NCBI RefSeq assembly: GCF_003854895.1
Contig: NZ_CP033966.1
Location: forward strand, 2,604,001 to 2,668,000
DNA from: Pigmentiphaga sp. H8
GTDB taxonomy: Bacteria > Pseudomonadota > Gammaproteobacteria > Burkholderiales > Burkholderiaceae_B
Length of the DNA stretch: 64,000 nt
Direction of reading: 5' to 3'
Part shown: positions 43,433-52,687 of the stretch, piece after piece
How positions within the stretch are numbered: position 1 is the first letter of the stretch
Layout of the letters: each line of letters starts with the position of its first letter
Position numbers and translations under genes: made by a program
The notes under the pieces: generated by a model
What the model saw: the letters and a program-made list of their open reading frames with translations, nothing else
Told to the model about the DNA's origin: nothing
Databases searched by the model: none

Positions 43433-44902
43433 TCAGGCGTAGAGCCCGTGCAGGTACCAGCGCGGTTCGTCCAGCGCCTGGTCGAGGTAGAGCCAGTAGC
43501 GGATGCCGTTTTCGCTTTCGGCCACGAAGTAGTCGCGCGAGATGGGGGCGCCGTCCCACCAGCCGCTTTCCAGGCGTTCGGGGCCGCGCAGCAGGCGCAG
43601 CGGGGTGCCGTAGTAGGGGCGGTTGCCGCGCAGGACCAGGGCAATGGGCTGCGCGAGCAGCCACAGCGGGCGTTCGGCCTCGAAGGCCATGTCCCGAGGG
43701 CCGGTGCGTGACGCCGACAAGGCCGGTTGCCAGCCATTGGCGGCTTCCGGCCGATGGTCGGCGCGCGGCCGGGCGGCCAGTACGCGGTCCGCGCCCAGCC
43801 GCGCCGTCAGCAGTTCCAGCAGGCGGTCGTGGTCGGCCGGGGTGCCGCCGGGGTCGGTGAACAAAGCCTCGGAGGGCGCGGCGCGGGAGACGAGCTGGTC
43901 GGCATGCAGGGCCACGGCGATGGCCGGCGCTTCCAGCGTCAGGCGTTCGAGATGTTCCTTGAGCAGGCGCAGCAGGTGGTCGGCCTGCCAGCCGGGCTGG
44001 GCCAGGGCCACGGTCAGCCGCGTGGGCGGCCGGGCGTGGCGGCCGCGTTCGTGCTCCAGCAGGAGGACGATGGCGCTGGCCGCCGTCTGCGTGGCGCCCA
44101 GCCATCCCACGAGTTGCTGGACGAGGCGCCGGGCCACGATCAGGACGGCGGCGGTGTGCTCGAGGCGGGCGATCGGTTCCAGGCGCGCGGAAAACCGGAG
44201 AGGCGCGCGGATCCAGTCGAACAATTCGGGCGCCTGGCCGCGGGCCTGGGCTAGCATGTGCGGCAGGGCGTGGCCGCAGCGCTTTTGCAGGCCGGCGCGC
44301 GGCAGCCGCATCAGGGCGGCAAGGGTACGGCACCCTATGCCGTCCAGCCAGGCCTGGTGCGGCCGCGCCGGCGGCAGCAGCAGGCAGGGTAAGGGGGCCA
44401 TCCGGCGCAGCAGCCGATCCAGCCGCAGGACGCGGCGCGGGCCGCGCGTGGCACGTGCCGCCAGCAGCCAGGCGCCATGGGCGGTCGGCGCCATGCCGAC
44501 GCGGGCCTGGCAGCCCAGTTGTTCCAGCGTGCGCCGGATGCGCCGGCACAGCGCCAGGGGGCCGCCGAAGACGCGCAGGCTGGCGCGGACGTCGAGCAGC
44601 AGGCTGGTGTCGGGACCAGGCGCGACCTCCGGCGTGTATTGCAGCATGGCCAGCGCGGCGGCATCGAGCAGTTGCCGCTCGCGTTCGACATCCCGCTGGA
44701 TGAACGCGGCATGCGGGGCCAGGGCGCCGGCGCCTTTCTTGCGCATGCCCGGCCGCACGCCCAATTGCGCGGCGGCAGGGGTCACGGCCACGACCGCCTC
44801 GTGCTCGAGGACCACCAACTGGCCGGCCGCGTCATCCGGCCAGGACGGGCTCAGTGCGTCGAGGCTGGGCTGGGTCAGGTAGACGCTGATCCACAGGCTC
44901 AT
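43433..44902 (-). CDS. imuB: ImuB, DNA polymerase Y-family subunit of the mutasome
   Basis: A 489-residue protein of the Y-family polymerase fold without the usual catalytic acids; ImuB is the hub that joins ImuA, DnaE2 and the sliding clamp. Seen: MSLWISVYLTQPSLDAL opening, LLLDVRASLRVFGGPLALCRRI (where active polymerases carry acidic residues), a helix-hairpin region (LDGIGCRTLAALMRLPRAGL), and a little-finger-type C-terminal half ending RYWLYLDQALDEPRWYLHGL. Start 44902 is chosen by the family opening; the long frame to 45235 overlaps imuA. It overlaps imuA by 71 bp. Confidence 0.93.
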   Translation of the reverse strand: MSLWISVYLTQPSLDALSPSWPDDAAGQLVVLEHEAVVAVTPAAAQLGVRPGMRKKGAGALAPHAAFIQRDVERERQLLDAAALAMLQYTPEVAPGPDTSLLLDVRASLRVFGGPLALCRRIRRTLEQLGCQARVGMAPTAHGAWLLAARATRGPRRVLRLDRLLRRMAPLPCLLLPPARPHQAWLDGIGCRTLAALMRLPRAGLQKRCGHALPHMLAQARGQAPELFDWIRAPLRFSARLEPIARLEHTAAVLIVARRLVQQLVGWLGATQTAASAIVLLLEHERGRHARPPTRLTVALAQPGWQADHLLRLLKEHLERLTLEAPAIAVALHADQLVSRAAPSEALFTDPGGTPADHDRLLELLTARLGADRVLAARPRADHRPEAANGWQPALSASRTGPRDMAFEAERPLWLLAQPIALVLRGNRPYYGTPLRLLRGPERLESGWWDGAPISRDYFVAESENGIRYWLYLDQALDEPRWYLHGLYA

Positions 44903-45584
44903 GGGAAAACTCGGAAAAGGCGGGAATCGGACCCGTGGCCGCTGTCGCGCGCGGGGGCGCGAGCGGCACCAGCAGGCTGGTGTCGTGGACGGGACCGCGG
45001 CGCTTGAGGATGTCCACGCGCAACTGGTCTCCGGCGGGATGCAGCAGCAGGCGCAGCGGCGCGGGCGATGCCTGGCGGGCCGATTCGGCGGGGCGGAACA
45101 GGAAGAAGGCGGTATCGCCGGCCTGGGCGGCCAGGTGCAGCCGGCGCAGGGCGGTCGCGGGCGGACGGGAGGCCCAGTACAGCAGGGCGCCGCAATGCCC
45201 TTGCTTGAGAACTTGCTCGGCCGCCCACAGGGCATCGGCCGCGTGGGCGGGCGCGACCCACAGCAGTTGCCGGCTGGAAAAACGATGGACCTGCCAGGCC
45301 TGGACGGACGGCTGGTGGGGCGGGTGGAGCAGGACGATGCTGCGCTGGACGGGCAATTGCCGCAGCGCCGGCAGCAACAGGCGGATTTCGCCTATGCCCG
45401 GCTGCGGCAGCAGCAGTTCGGTCAGGCTGCCCAGCGGCCACCCGCCGTCGGGCAACTGGCGGGACAGCTCGGCATGGCCGGTATCCAGGCCGGGGCGGCA
45501 GTTGCGGGCAAGCTGCGATCCCCGCCACAGAAGGGGGTGGATCGCGGTGCTGGCGCGCGGCGTGGAGGTTCCGGCTGAAGACAT
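44832..45584 (-). CDS. imuA: ImuA, mutasome accessory protein (RecA-like)
   Basis: A 250-residue protein, first gene of the imuA-imuB-dnaE2 cassette. It has the ImuA pattern: LDTGHAELSRQLPDGGWPLGSLTELLL (RecA-like N-part with degenerate nucleotide site), QPGIGEIRLLLPAL, and the conserved end ILKRRGPVHDTSLLVPL. ImuA supports damage-induced mutagenesis together with ImuB and DnaE2. A perfect LexA box lies 28 bp upstream of its ATG. The 3' end runs 71 bp into imuB, so the C-terminal ~20 residues share DNA with the imuB start. Confidence 0.93.
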   Translation of the reverse strand: MSSAGTSTPRASTAIHPLLWRGSQLARNCRPGLDTGHAELSRQLPDGGWPLGSLTELLLPQPGIGEIRLLLPALRQLPVQRSIVLLHPPHQPSVQAWQVHRFSSRQLLWVAPAHAADALWAAEQVLKQGHCGALLYWASRPPATALRRLHLAAQAGDTAFFLFRPAESARQASPAPLRLLLHPAGDQLRVDILKRRGPVHDTSLLVPLAPPRATAATGPIPAFSEFSHEPVDQRLPDPAQPRRTEPVLAG

Positions 45585-45611
45585 GGGGCAACGGCGGTTT
45601 ACGGCAGAGTA

Positions 45612-45627
45612 CTGTATAAATATACAG
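45612..45627. promoter_or_regulatory. LexA (SOS) box
   Basis: CTGT-ATAAATAT-ACAG: a perfect CTGT-N8-ACAG palindrome with an AT-only centre, 28 bp before the imuA start. It predicts DNA-damage control of imuA-imuB-dnaE2. The divergent alaA start is 127 bp away. Confidence 0.95.
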
Positions 45628-45753
45628 TGATCGAGTCAAGCCGTGGAAAGTCATCGCAACGCCGGCGGGGCCGTCCGCCGCCGGCACGCCCGTGTTCTGG
45701 TATCGTGGCTTGGCCGTGTCGTTGCATCAATTCCTACGAAGACCCGTTCATTC

Positions 45754-47058
45754 ATGAAACCCATCAACAAATCGAACAAGCTGGCTCACGTCCTGTACGA
45801 CATCCGCGGTCCCATCATGGATAGAGCCAAGCAGATGGAGGACGAAGGCCAGAAGCTCATCAAGCTCAACATCGGCAACCTGGCCGTGTTCGGTTTCGAC
45901 GCGCCCGAGGAAATCCAGCTGGACATGATCCGCAACCTGCCCAACTCGGCGGGCTATTCGGACAGCAAGGGCATCTTCGCCGCGCGCAAGGCGGTCATGC
46001 ACTACACCCAGGCGCAGGGCGTGCAGGGCGTGACGCTGGAAGACATCTACCTGGGCAATGGCGCGTCCGACCTGATCGCGATGGCCACCAACGCGCTGCT
46101 GGACGATGGCGACGAGCTGCTGCTGCCCACGCCCGACTACCCGCTATGGACGGCGGTCGCGAGCCTGTCGGGCGGCACGCCCGTGCACTATCTGTGCGAC
46201 GAGGCCAAGGGCTGGATTCCCGACCTGGACGACATCCGCGCCAAGATCACCCCGCGCACCAAGGGGATCGTGGTCATCAACCCGAACAACCCGACCGGCG
46301 TGGTCTATCCCGACCATGTGCTGCGGGAGATCATCGCCATCGCGCGCGAGCACGGGCTGGTCATCCTGGCCGACGAGGTCTACGACAAGGTGCTGTACGA
46401 CGACGCCCGCCACACCGCGCTGGCCAGCCTGTCCACCGACGTGCTGACGCTGACCTTCAACTCGCTGTCCAAGAGCTACCGCGCCTGCGGCTACCGCGCG
46501 GGCTGGCTGGTGGTGTCGGGCGACAAGCGCGCCGCCCGCGACTACATCGACGGCCTGAACATGCTGGCCAACATGCGGCTGTGCGCCAACGTGCCGGGCC
46601 AGTGGGCGATCCAGACCGCGCTGGGCGGCTACCAGAGCATCAACGACCTGGTCGCCGAAGGCGGCCGGCTGCGCCAGCAGCGCGACCTGGCCTACGAGCT
46701 GATCACCGCCATTCCGGGCGTGACCTGCGTCAAGCCGCAGGCCGCGCTCTACATGTTCCCCAGGCTGGATCCCGAGGTCTATCCGATCGAGGACGACCGC
46801 CAGTTCTTCCTGCAGATGCTGGAAGCCACGCGCGTGATGCTGGTGCAGGGCACGGGGTTCAACTGGCCGCACCCGGACCACTTCCGCATCGTGTTCCTGC
46901 CGCACGAGGCGGACCTGCGCGAGGCCATCGGCCGCATCGCCAAGTTCCTCGAAGACTACCGGCTCAAGCACCCCAGGAAGGCGGCGGGGTCTTCCGAGGC
47001 CGGCCCGGACGACCGCGCGGTCGTCGTGCCGGCCAAGTTCGGGGCGAAGGCCGGCTAG
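45754..47058 (+). CDS. alaA: Alanine/valine-pyruvate-type aminotransferase AlaA
   Basis: A 434-residue PLP enzyme collinear with E. coli AlaA (glutamate-pyruvate transaminase). Shared blocks are SNKLAHVLYDIRGPIMD, LKLNIGN-type KLNIGNLAVFGFDAPEEI, DIRAKITPRTKGIVVINPNN, ADEVYDKVLYDD and NSLSKSYRACGYRAGW (PLP lysine in SLSKSY). The C-terminus is about 30 residues longer than E. coli AlaA and Ala/Gly-rich. The ATG at 45754 gives the AlaA-type opening (MKPINKSNKL); the in-frame extension to 45643 runs over the SOS-box region. Transcribed away from imuA. Confidence 0.94.
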   Translation: MKPINKSNKLAHVLYDIRGPIMDRAKQMEDEGQKLIKLNIGNLAVFGFDAPEEIQLDMIRNLPNSAGYSDSKGIFAARKAVMHYTQAQGVQGVTLEDIYLGNGASDLIAMATNALLDDGDELLLPTPDYPLWTAVASLSGGTPVHYLCDEAKGWIPDLDDIRAKITPRTKGIVVINPNNPTGVVYPDHVLREIIAIAREHGLVILADEVYDKVLYDDARHTALASLSTDVLTLTFNSLSKSYRACGYRAGWLVVSGDKRAARDYIDGLNMLANMRLCANVPGQWAIQTALGGYQSINDLVAEGGRLRQQRDLAYELITAIPGVTCVKPQAALYMFPRLDPEVYPIEDDRQFFLQMLEATRVMLVQGTGFNWPHPDHFRIVFLPHEADLREAIGRIAKFLEDYRLKHPRKAAGSSEAGPDDRAVVVPAKFGAKAG

Positions 47059-47067
47059 GCACTGGCG

Positions 47068-48243
47068 TCATGCATGCGGGCGCTGCTTCAGCTCCCGCAT
47101 GGTTGCGCTTATCCAGTCCGCGATGGTGTCCACGCCCAGCGCCAGGTTGTCGACGCTGCAATGCTCGGCGCCGCCGTCGCGCAGCGTGTGGACGAACAGT
47201 TCGGCCTTGGGACTGTTGATGCATTCGGCAACCAGGCGTTCGGCCTGGGCCAGCTTGATCTGCCGGTCGTTCTCGCCGTGCGTGACCAGGATGGGGCAGC
47301 GTATGCGGTCCAGCACGCCCTCCAGCGTCATGCGGTCCGCCGTGGCCAGCAGGCCTTCCACGCTGGTCTGTCCGAACACCCACATCGCGTGTTCCCAGTA
47401 ATGCGGAACGGGTAGCCGCGGGTCCTGGCTCTGGTGGCGGTAGCGCTGGGTCGCGCCCCAGTCGTAGTTGGCGCCCCAGGCCACGCAGCAGCGCAGGCGC
47501 GGCTCGAAGGCGGCGGCGCGCGGCGCGTGATAGCCGCCCAGCGACAAGGCCATGATGCCTATGCGCGAGGCGTCGACGTCGTCGCGCGTTTCCAGGTAAT
47601 CGACGCAGGCCGAGGCGGGTTCCTCGGCCTCGGGGAAATTGGTCAGGCCCTGCAGGCGCAGGGCCTCGCCCACGCCGGGGTTGTCCACCAGCAGCACCGA
47701 CACGCCGCGTTCGCGCAAGGCGTCGCCGATGCCCATCAGGTACAGGATCTCCTTGGTCACGTCCAGGCCGTCGAAATGCACCATGCAGGGTGCGCCGCCC
47801 GGCGGCGTCTCGCGCGCGGGGACGTACAGGGCCGGCAGGGTGGTGCCCTGGTAGGGCACGTCCACCCATTCGACGGGCTGGCCGGTCAGTTCGGCATAGC
47901 GGCGGAAGCTCTCCAGCATGTCGCGGAAGGCCGCGTCGCGGCCGGGGAAGCGCGGCGCCTGCATGCGTTCGGCCTGCACGTAGTAGATGGCGGCGCGCTT
48001 GAACTTGCGGCCCGCGCTGTAGGCGCGGTCGTGCTGGAGGTCCTGCTGCGCCAGCGCCTTCACGCGGTCGGCCAGTCCGGTCCAGGCGGCGAACAGGATC
48101 TCGGCCGCGTGCGGGTCGCCGCGGCGCGACGCTTCCTTGACGGGGCCGGAGGCGTCGTCGATCTCGCCGATCTCGGCGCCCATGCCGAGCGCCAGGTTGA
48201 CGGCCATATTCCAGGTGTAGTTGTCGCCGAAGTATTCAAACAT
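47068..48243 (-). CDS. Alpha/beta hydrolase (FrsA / 2,6-dihydroxypseudooxynicotine-hydrolase-like)
   Basis: A 391-residue hydrolase with an N-terminal helical cap region (about 130 residues: MFEYFGDNYTWNMAVNLALG and GRKFKRAAIYYVQAERM) and a C-terminal alpha/beta core. Catalytic elements are the nucleophile Ser in IMALSLGGY, Asp in THGENDRQI and His in GGAEHCS. The two-domain form resembles hydrolases that split C-C or ester bonds of heteroaromatic compounds. The gene next to it (50 bp upstream) encodes a Bug receptor, so the pair probably takes up and cleaves a carboxylated compound. The longer open frame to 49323 is read-through. Confidence 0.85.
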   Translation of the reverse strand: MFEYFGDNYTWNMAVNLALGMGAEIGEIDDASGPVKEASRRGDPHAAEILFAAWTGLADRVKALAQQDLQHDRAYSAGRKFKRAAIYYVQAERMQAPRFPGRDAAFRDMLESFRRYAELTGQPVEWVDVPYQGTTLPALYVPARETPPGGAPCMVHFDGLDVTKEILYLMGIGDALRERGVSVLLVDNPGVGEALRLQGLTNFPEAEEPASACVDYLETRDDVDASRIGIMALSLGGYHAPRAAAFEPRLRCCVAWGANYDWGATQRYRHQSQDPRLPVPHYWEHAMWVFGQTSVEGLLATADRMTLEGVLDRIRCPILVTHGENDRQIKLAQAERLVAECINSPKAELFVHTLRDGGAEHCSVDNLALGVDTIADWISATMRELKQRPHA

Positions 48244-48293
48244 GGTCGATGTCCATTCGTGATTGCGTGAGGGGGTGCGGGGGAGGCCGGCGG

Positions 48294-49268
48294 CTAGTCG
48301 GCCTTGATGTTCTTCTGGGCGATCAGCCTGGCCCACATCGCCTGTTCGGCGACCAGGTCCTTGGAGAATTGCTCGGGCGGCTGGAGCACGGGGTCGTAGC
48401 CGTCCTTGCGCAGGCGGGCCTGCATATCGGGCATGCGCATGACCCGGGCGATCTCTGTCGCCAGTCTGTCGCGGATATCGGCGGGCAAGCCCTTGGGCGC
48501 GAAGACGCCTTGCCAGACGTAGGCCTCCACCGGCACGCCTTCCTCGCGCAGGGTGGGGATGTCGGGGATGGCGGGCGAGCGCTGCGCGGCGGCCAGCGCC
48601 AGCCCCCGCATCTTGCCCGCGCGGACCATGGGCTGCGAGTTGCCGACGGAGTCGCACAGGAAGTCCACTTCTCCGGACATGACCGACGTCTGGGCCGGCC
48701 CCGCGCCCGAATAGGGCACGTGCAAGGCTTTGATGCCCGCCGCATCCAGCATCTGTTCGCAGGCCAGGTGGCTGCCGCCGCCGGTGCCCGCGCTGGCGTA
48801 GCTCAACGCGCCTTGCCTGGCCTTGGCCAGGGCGATGAATTCCTTGAAGGTCCTGGCCGGCAGCTTGGTCGAGGCCACCACATAGGCGGGAAAGCGCAGC
48901 GCCTCGGTGATGGGGGTGAAATCGGCGACCGGATCGAAGGCGTGCTGCTTGTGCAGCAACGGACCGATGACGTGGGCGCTGTTGGTGGTGTAGAGCAGCG
49001 TGTAGCCGTCGGCCGGCGCATCCTTGACCAGCCTGCTGCCGATCAGGCCGGTGGCGCCGGCGCGGTTGTCCACGATCACGGGCTGGCCCAGCGCCTCGCC
49101 CAGCAGCTTGCCGGCCAGGCGGGCATAGGTGTCCGTGGAGCCGCCCACGGGGAAGGGCACGATCATCCGGATCGGCCGGGCGGGATAGGTCTGCGCGCTT
49201 GCCGTGGCCGCGATCAGCAACGACGCGGCGGCAAGCAAAAGAGGCGGCGCGGTGAGGTAGCGTTTCAT
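48294..49268 (-). CDS. Bug/TctC-family substrate-binding protein
   Basis: A 324-residue periplasmic receptor. Signal peptide MKRYLTAPPLLLAAASLLIA with cut after ASA; mature start QTYPARPIRMIVPFPVGGSTD. Other family blocks are PVIVDNRAGATGLIGSRLV, PADGYTLLYTTN and a VPYSGAGPAQTSVMSGEV segment. It is upstream of the hydrolase on the same strand and divergent from a LysR gene (124 bp apart), a repeat of the Bug-enzyme-LysR layout seen elsewhere in the window. Confidence 0.93.
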   Translation of the reverse strand: MKRYLTAPPLLLAAASLLIAATASAQTYPARPIRMIVPFPVGGSTDTYARLAGKLLGEALGQPVIVDNRAGATGLIGSRLVKDAPADGYTLLYTTNSAHVIGPLLHKQHAFDPVADFTPITEALRFPAYVVASTKLPARTFKEFIALAKARQGALSYASAGTGGGSHLACEQMLDAAGIKALHVPYSGAGPAQTSVMSGEVDFLCDSVGNSQPMVRAGKMRGLALAAAQRSPAIPDIPTLREEGVPVEAYVWQGVFAPKGLPADIRDRLATEIARVMRMPDMQARLRKDGYDPVLQPPEQFSKDLVAEQAMWARLIAQKNIKAD

Positions 49269-49391
49269 GGTGTCTCCGTCCTGTTCTAGGTACCAGGCCA
49301 TTCTGGACGGAGTCGCGGCCCACGAGAAATGCCGTTTTTCGGGGCGAGCTATAAAATAATTCGATAGCGCAAAACGAGGGAGAGGCAGGCG

Positions 49392-50309
49392 ATGGATCTG
49401 GTTCAACTCCGGTATTTCGTGCGCGTCGCGCAATTGAAAAGCTTCACCAAGGCCTCGGTGGCGCTGCACATCGCGCAGCCCGCGCTGACCCGGCAGGTGC
49501 TGCTGCTGGAGGACGAACTGGGCGTGCAGCTCTTGTTCCGCCACAGCCGCGGCGTGGAGCCGACCGAGGCCGGCATGCGGCTGCTGTCAGGCGCCGAGGC
49601 GATCTTTCGCCTGGTGCGGGAAGTCCGCGCCAACGTCATCGCATCCAGCACGACGGTCGCCGGCACCTTGCGGATCGGTTTTCCGCCTTCGCTGGGCGGG
49701 TTCGTGATCGGCACCGTCGCGGCCGCGTTCCAGAAGATGTACCCGCAGGCCACGTTCGACCTGTGCGAGGGCCTGAGCAACGAATTGCGCGACCGGCTGC
49801 TGGCCGACAGGCTCGACCTGGCGGTGCTGGCCGGGGGCTCGAATCCGCTGCTGGTCAGCACGCATCTGTGCGACGAGGAATTCTGGGTGATGATGCCACG
49901 CCGCCGCAAAGGCCGGCATGCGCTCAGGACCTACACGCTGAAGGAGTTGGCCGGATTGCCGCTGGTCCAGCCCGGGCGCACGCAACTGGCGCGCCAGCAC
50001 ATCGAGACCGAGGCCGCGCGCCTGGGAGTGGCGCTGAACGTGACGGTGGAAACCGACGCCTTCCAGGTGATCAAGGATCTCGTGCGCCGCGGGGTAGGGG
50101 CCCACATCTCGCCGTACTCGGGCATAGGCGCCGACATCAAGCGCGGGGATTTCGACGGCGGTCCGGTGAAGGGGCTGTTTCTCTCGCGCTATCTCGTGCG
50201 GCGCATCGACCGGCCCATCAGTCTGGGCATCACCAAGTTCCAGGAGATCCTGGTCGATACGCTAAGGGCCCTGGGGGCTTCGGACCAGGCGATCCGGCTG
50301 CCCGCCTGA
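49392..50309 (+). CDS. LysR-family transcriptional regulator
   Basis: A 305-residue regulator with opening MDLVQLRYFVRVAQLKSFTK, HTH AALHIAQPALTRQVLLLEDE-type segment (ALHIAQPALTRQVLL) and effector domain from about residue 92 (LRIGFPPSLGGFVIGTVAAA). Divergent from the Bug-hydrolase pair, which it likely controls. It closely resembles, in layout and length, the LysR gene at 4675. Confidence 0.92.
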   Translation: MDLVQLRYFVRVAQLKSFTKASVALHIAQPALTRQVLLLEDELGVQLLFRHSRGVEPTEAGMRLLSGAEAIFRLVREVRANVIASSTTVAGTLRIGFPPSLGGFVIGTVAAAFQKMYPQATFDLCEGLSNELRDRLLADRLDLAVLAGGSNPLLVSTHLCDEEFWVMMPRRRKGRHALRTYTLKELAGLPLVQPGRTQLARQHIETEAARLGVALNVTVETDAFQVIKDLVRRGVGAHISPYSGIGADIKRGDFDGGPVKGLFLSRYLVRRIDRPISLGITKFQEILVDTLRALGASDQAIRLPA

Positions 50310-50329
50310 AGCGGGCAGACATCCGGTGC

Positions 50330-51010
50330 TTATCCGGCGGCGCCGTGTTCGGCCACGATGCGCACCACCACTTCGCTGCGGCCGGTGCGCTTGGCGTGGT
50401 CCAGTCCTTCGTTGGCCAGCGCGTCGGCGCGTTCGTTGCCGCGGTGCCCGCTGTGTCCGCGTACCCACCGGAAAGTGGCGCGATGCCGGTCCGCCTCGGC
50501 GATCAGCGTCTTCCACAGCTCGACGTTCTTGACGTCCTTCCAGTTCTTGCGCACCCAGCCGTGGCGCCATTGCGTCATGCCGTTCACGACGTACTGCGAG
50601 TCGGTGTAGACCACGACCTCGCAGGCTTGCGGTAGCCAGCGCAACGCCTCGATGGCGGCGGTCAGTTCCATGCGGTTGTTGGTGGTGTCGGGCGAGCCGC
50701 CGAAGACTTCCACCGTGGCCTCGGTGGTGCGGATCCACGCGCCCCAGCCACCGGGCCCGCCGGGGTTGCCGCGGCAGGCGCCGTCGCAATAGACGATGGC
50801 GCCGCCGGCGGGCGGGGTCTCGTCGCCCGTGGGCTGTTGCACGGCATCCGGCTGCGGCGACGAGGGCGCGTCGGCATCCAGCCAGCGCTGGAAGGGCGCG
50901 GCATCGGCGCCGTCCTTGACGTACCACTTCTTCTGCGCCGGCGACCATCTGGCCCCGAGCGCCTTGGCTTCGTCTTTCTCGGCAAAGGGCACTTTCAGCC
51001 AGACAACCAT
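50330..51010 (-). CDS. rnhA: RNase HI fused to an N-terminal DUF5710 domain
   Basis: A 226-residue protein. The C-terminal part is RNase HI with all active-site acids: D76 (YCDGACRGNPG), E115 (NRMELTAA), D137 (YTDSQYV) and D196 (GNERADALA). It removes RNA from RNA/DNA hybrids. Residues 1-45 form a DUF5710-type domain (LKVPFAEKDEAKALGARWS, KKWYVKDG) found in DNA-processing enzymes such as primases. A Pro/Gln/Asp linker joins them. The start at 51010 is needed to include the whole DUF5710 opening. The upstream frame to 51079 has no family features. Confidence 0.9.
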   Translation of the reverse strand: MVVWLKVPFAEKDEAKALGARWSPAQKKWYVKDGADAAPFQRWLDADAPSSPQPDAVQQPTGDETPPAGGAIVYCDGACRGNPGGPGGWGAWIRTTEATVEVFGGSPDTTNNRMELTAAIEALRWLPQACEVVVYTDSQYVVNGMTQWRHGWVRKNWKDVKNVELWKTLIAEADRHRATFRWVRGHSGHRGNERADALANEGLDHAKRTGRSEVVVRIVAEHGAAG

Positions 51011-51197
51011 GGAGTCACCAATTCGATGCAAGGGGCGAGACCTTAATCGGCGCGGCGAGCCGTTGTCAAGGCGGCGCACCCGGAAAGGACCTTGCCTATT
51101 TCGTGGGCGGGGAACCTCGAAGCCTGCTGTGATGCGGGTCGGTTCGCCCTGTTTCGCGGCTGTCCCCAGCCTTGTCCACAGGATGCGGGGATAACTG

Positions 51198-52550
51198 TTA
51201 CACGTTATCCAGACGTGCGGCCGGCTCGGCCTGGACCTCGCGATAGACCGTGCGCGGCGCGGCCAAATGCAGCGTCACGCCGCGCAGCGCGTTGAAGGCG
51301 AGGAAGGACAGCCACAGTCCATGATTGCCCAGCAGCGGCAGCAGGCCGAGCGACAGTGCCAGGAAGGCCAGGCCGCAGACCAGCATGGCGCGCATCAGTA
51401 CGCGGGTCTGGGTGGCGCCGATGAAGATGCCGTCGTACAGATAGGCCGCGACCGATGCGATGGGGGCCAGCGCCAGCCAGGGCAGGAAGCGCCCCGCGGT
51501 CTCGCGCAGCGCCGCCTGGTCGGTCAGCAGGCTCACGATCCATGGGCCTACGGCCAGGTAGACCAGGGCATAGGCCAGCGCGCCGCCGAAGGCCCAGCCC
51601 ATGCACAGCCGCACGGCGCGCCGCAGGCCGGGACGGTCGCCGGCGCCCACGGCGGATCCGACCAGTGCCTCGGCCGCATGGGCGAAGCCGTCCAGGCCGA
51701 AGGCCATGAAGGTCAGGAAGTTCAGCAGCAGCGCATTGGCGGCCAGGACCATGTCGCCCTGGGTGGCGCCCAGGTGGGCGAACCATCCCATGCTGGCCAG
51801 CAGACAGGCCGTGCGCACGAAGATGTGGAAGTTGATGCCGACCAGGCGCCGCATCGCGGCGGCGTCGCGCAACACCGCCAGGCGCAGTTGCGGCCACGCG
51901 GCGCGATGCGAGCGCCACAGCAGGATGCCGCCCGCCAGCGTGCCCGCGCCATCGGCCACGGCGGTCGCGGCGCCTATGCCCGCCACGCCCAGGCCGAAGC
52001 CATGCACGAACAGCAGCACGGCGCCCAGGTTGACCACGTTGATGAGAATCTGCAGGGCCAGCGCCAGCCGGACGCGCTGGCATCCCAGCAGCCAGCCCAG
52101 CACGACATAGTTGATCAGGGCCAGCGGGGCTGCCCAGATCCGGCCCGAGCAGTAGGCCATGGCCTGGCGCGTGGCCTCGGCGCTGCCGCCCAGCAGGCTC
52201 AGCACCAGCGTGATCAGGGGCCGCTGCAACACCAGCAGCGCAAGTCCGATGGCCAGCGCGAGCGACACCGCCCGCACCACGCTGGCCGCCAGCGCCTGTT
52301 CGTCACCCTTGCCCCAGGCCTGGGCGACGAGTCCCGTCGTGCCCATGCGCAGGAAGCCGAAACCCCAGAACAGGAAGCTGAAGAGCAGGCCCCCCAGCGC
52401 CACGCCGGCCAGGTATTCGGGTCCGGGCAGGTGGCCCGCCACGGCGGTGTCCACCGCCGACATCAGGGGCTGGGTCAGGTTGGCGAGCACGATGGGCAGG
52501 GCCATCGCAAGCACGCGCCGGTGGGTGAGGGGGGAAGCGTTGGCTGGCAC
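51198..52550 (-). CDS. MATE-family efflux transporter
   Basis: A 450-residue protein with twelve predicted transmembrane helices and the two-fold repeat of MATE exporters. Seen are VLAMALPIVLANLTQPLMSAVDTAVAGHLPG at the start of the first half and VGINFHIFVRTACLLASMGW at the start of the second. The overall pattern is of the DinF/NorM group, which exports cationic drugs or organic acids with Na+ or H+. No LexA box seen nearby, unlike E. coli dinF. Substrate unknown. The tRNA-Asn terminator follows upstream of its start. Confidence 0.9.
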   Translation of the reverse strand: MPANASPLTHRRVLAMALPIVLANLTQPLMSAVDTAVAGHLPGPEYLAGVALGGLLFSFLFWGFGFLRMGTTGLVAQAWGKGDEQALAASVVRAVSLALAIGLALLVLQRPLITLVLSLLGGSAEATRQAMAYCSGRIWAAPLALINYVVLGWLLGCQRVRLALALQILINVVNLGAVLLFVHGFGLGVAGIGAATAVADGAGTLAGGILLWRSHRAAWPQLRLAVLRDAAAMRRLVGINFHIFVRTACLLASMGWFAHLGATQGDMVLAANALLLNFLTFMAFGLDGFAHAAEALVGSAVGAGDRPGLRRAVRLCMGWAFGGALAYALVYLAVGPWIVSLLTDQAALRETAGRFLPWLALAPIASVAAYLYDGIFIGATQTRVLMRAMLVCGLAFLALSLGLLPLLGNHGLWLSFLAFNALRGVTLHLAAPRTVYREVQAEPAARLDNV

Positions 52551-52642
52551 CTTTTGTCTCTGCTTATGGGTCCCTCTTATGGGTCCCTCTTATGAGGCCT
52601 TTTTGATCCCCGCATTATCCTTGTCGAGCGACCGGACCGCAC

Positions 52643-52680
52643 AAATGAAAACGGACGCCCGGGGGCGTCCGTTTTCATTT
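52643..52680 (-). terminator. Rho-independent terminator after tRNA-Asn (first copy)
   Basis: A perfect 18-bp stem (outer arms AAATGAAAACGG, inner GACGCCC) with a 2-base loop; the outer part gives T-rich 3' ends on both strands, so it may work in both directions. It lies 8 bp downstream of the minus-strand tRNA gene. Confidence 0.85.
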
Positions 52681-52687
52681 TCAATCT

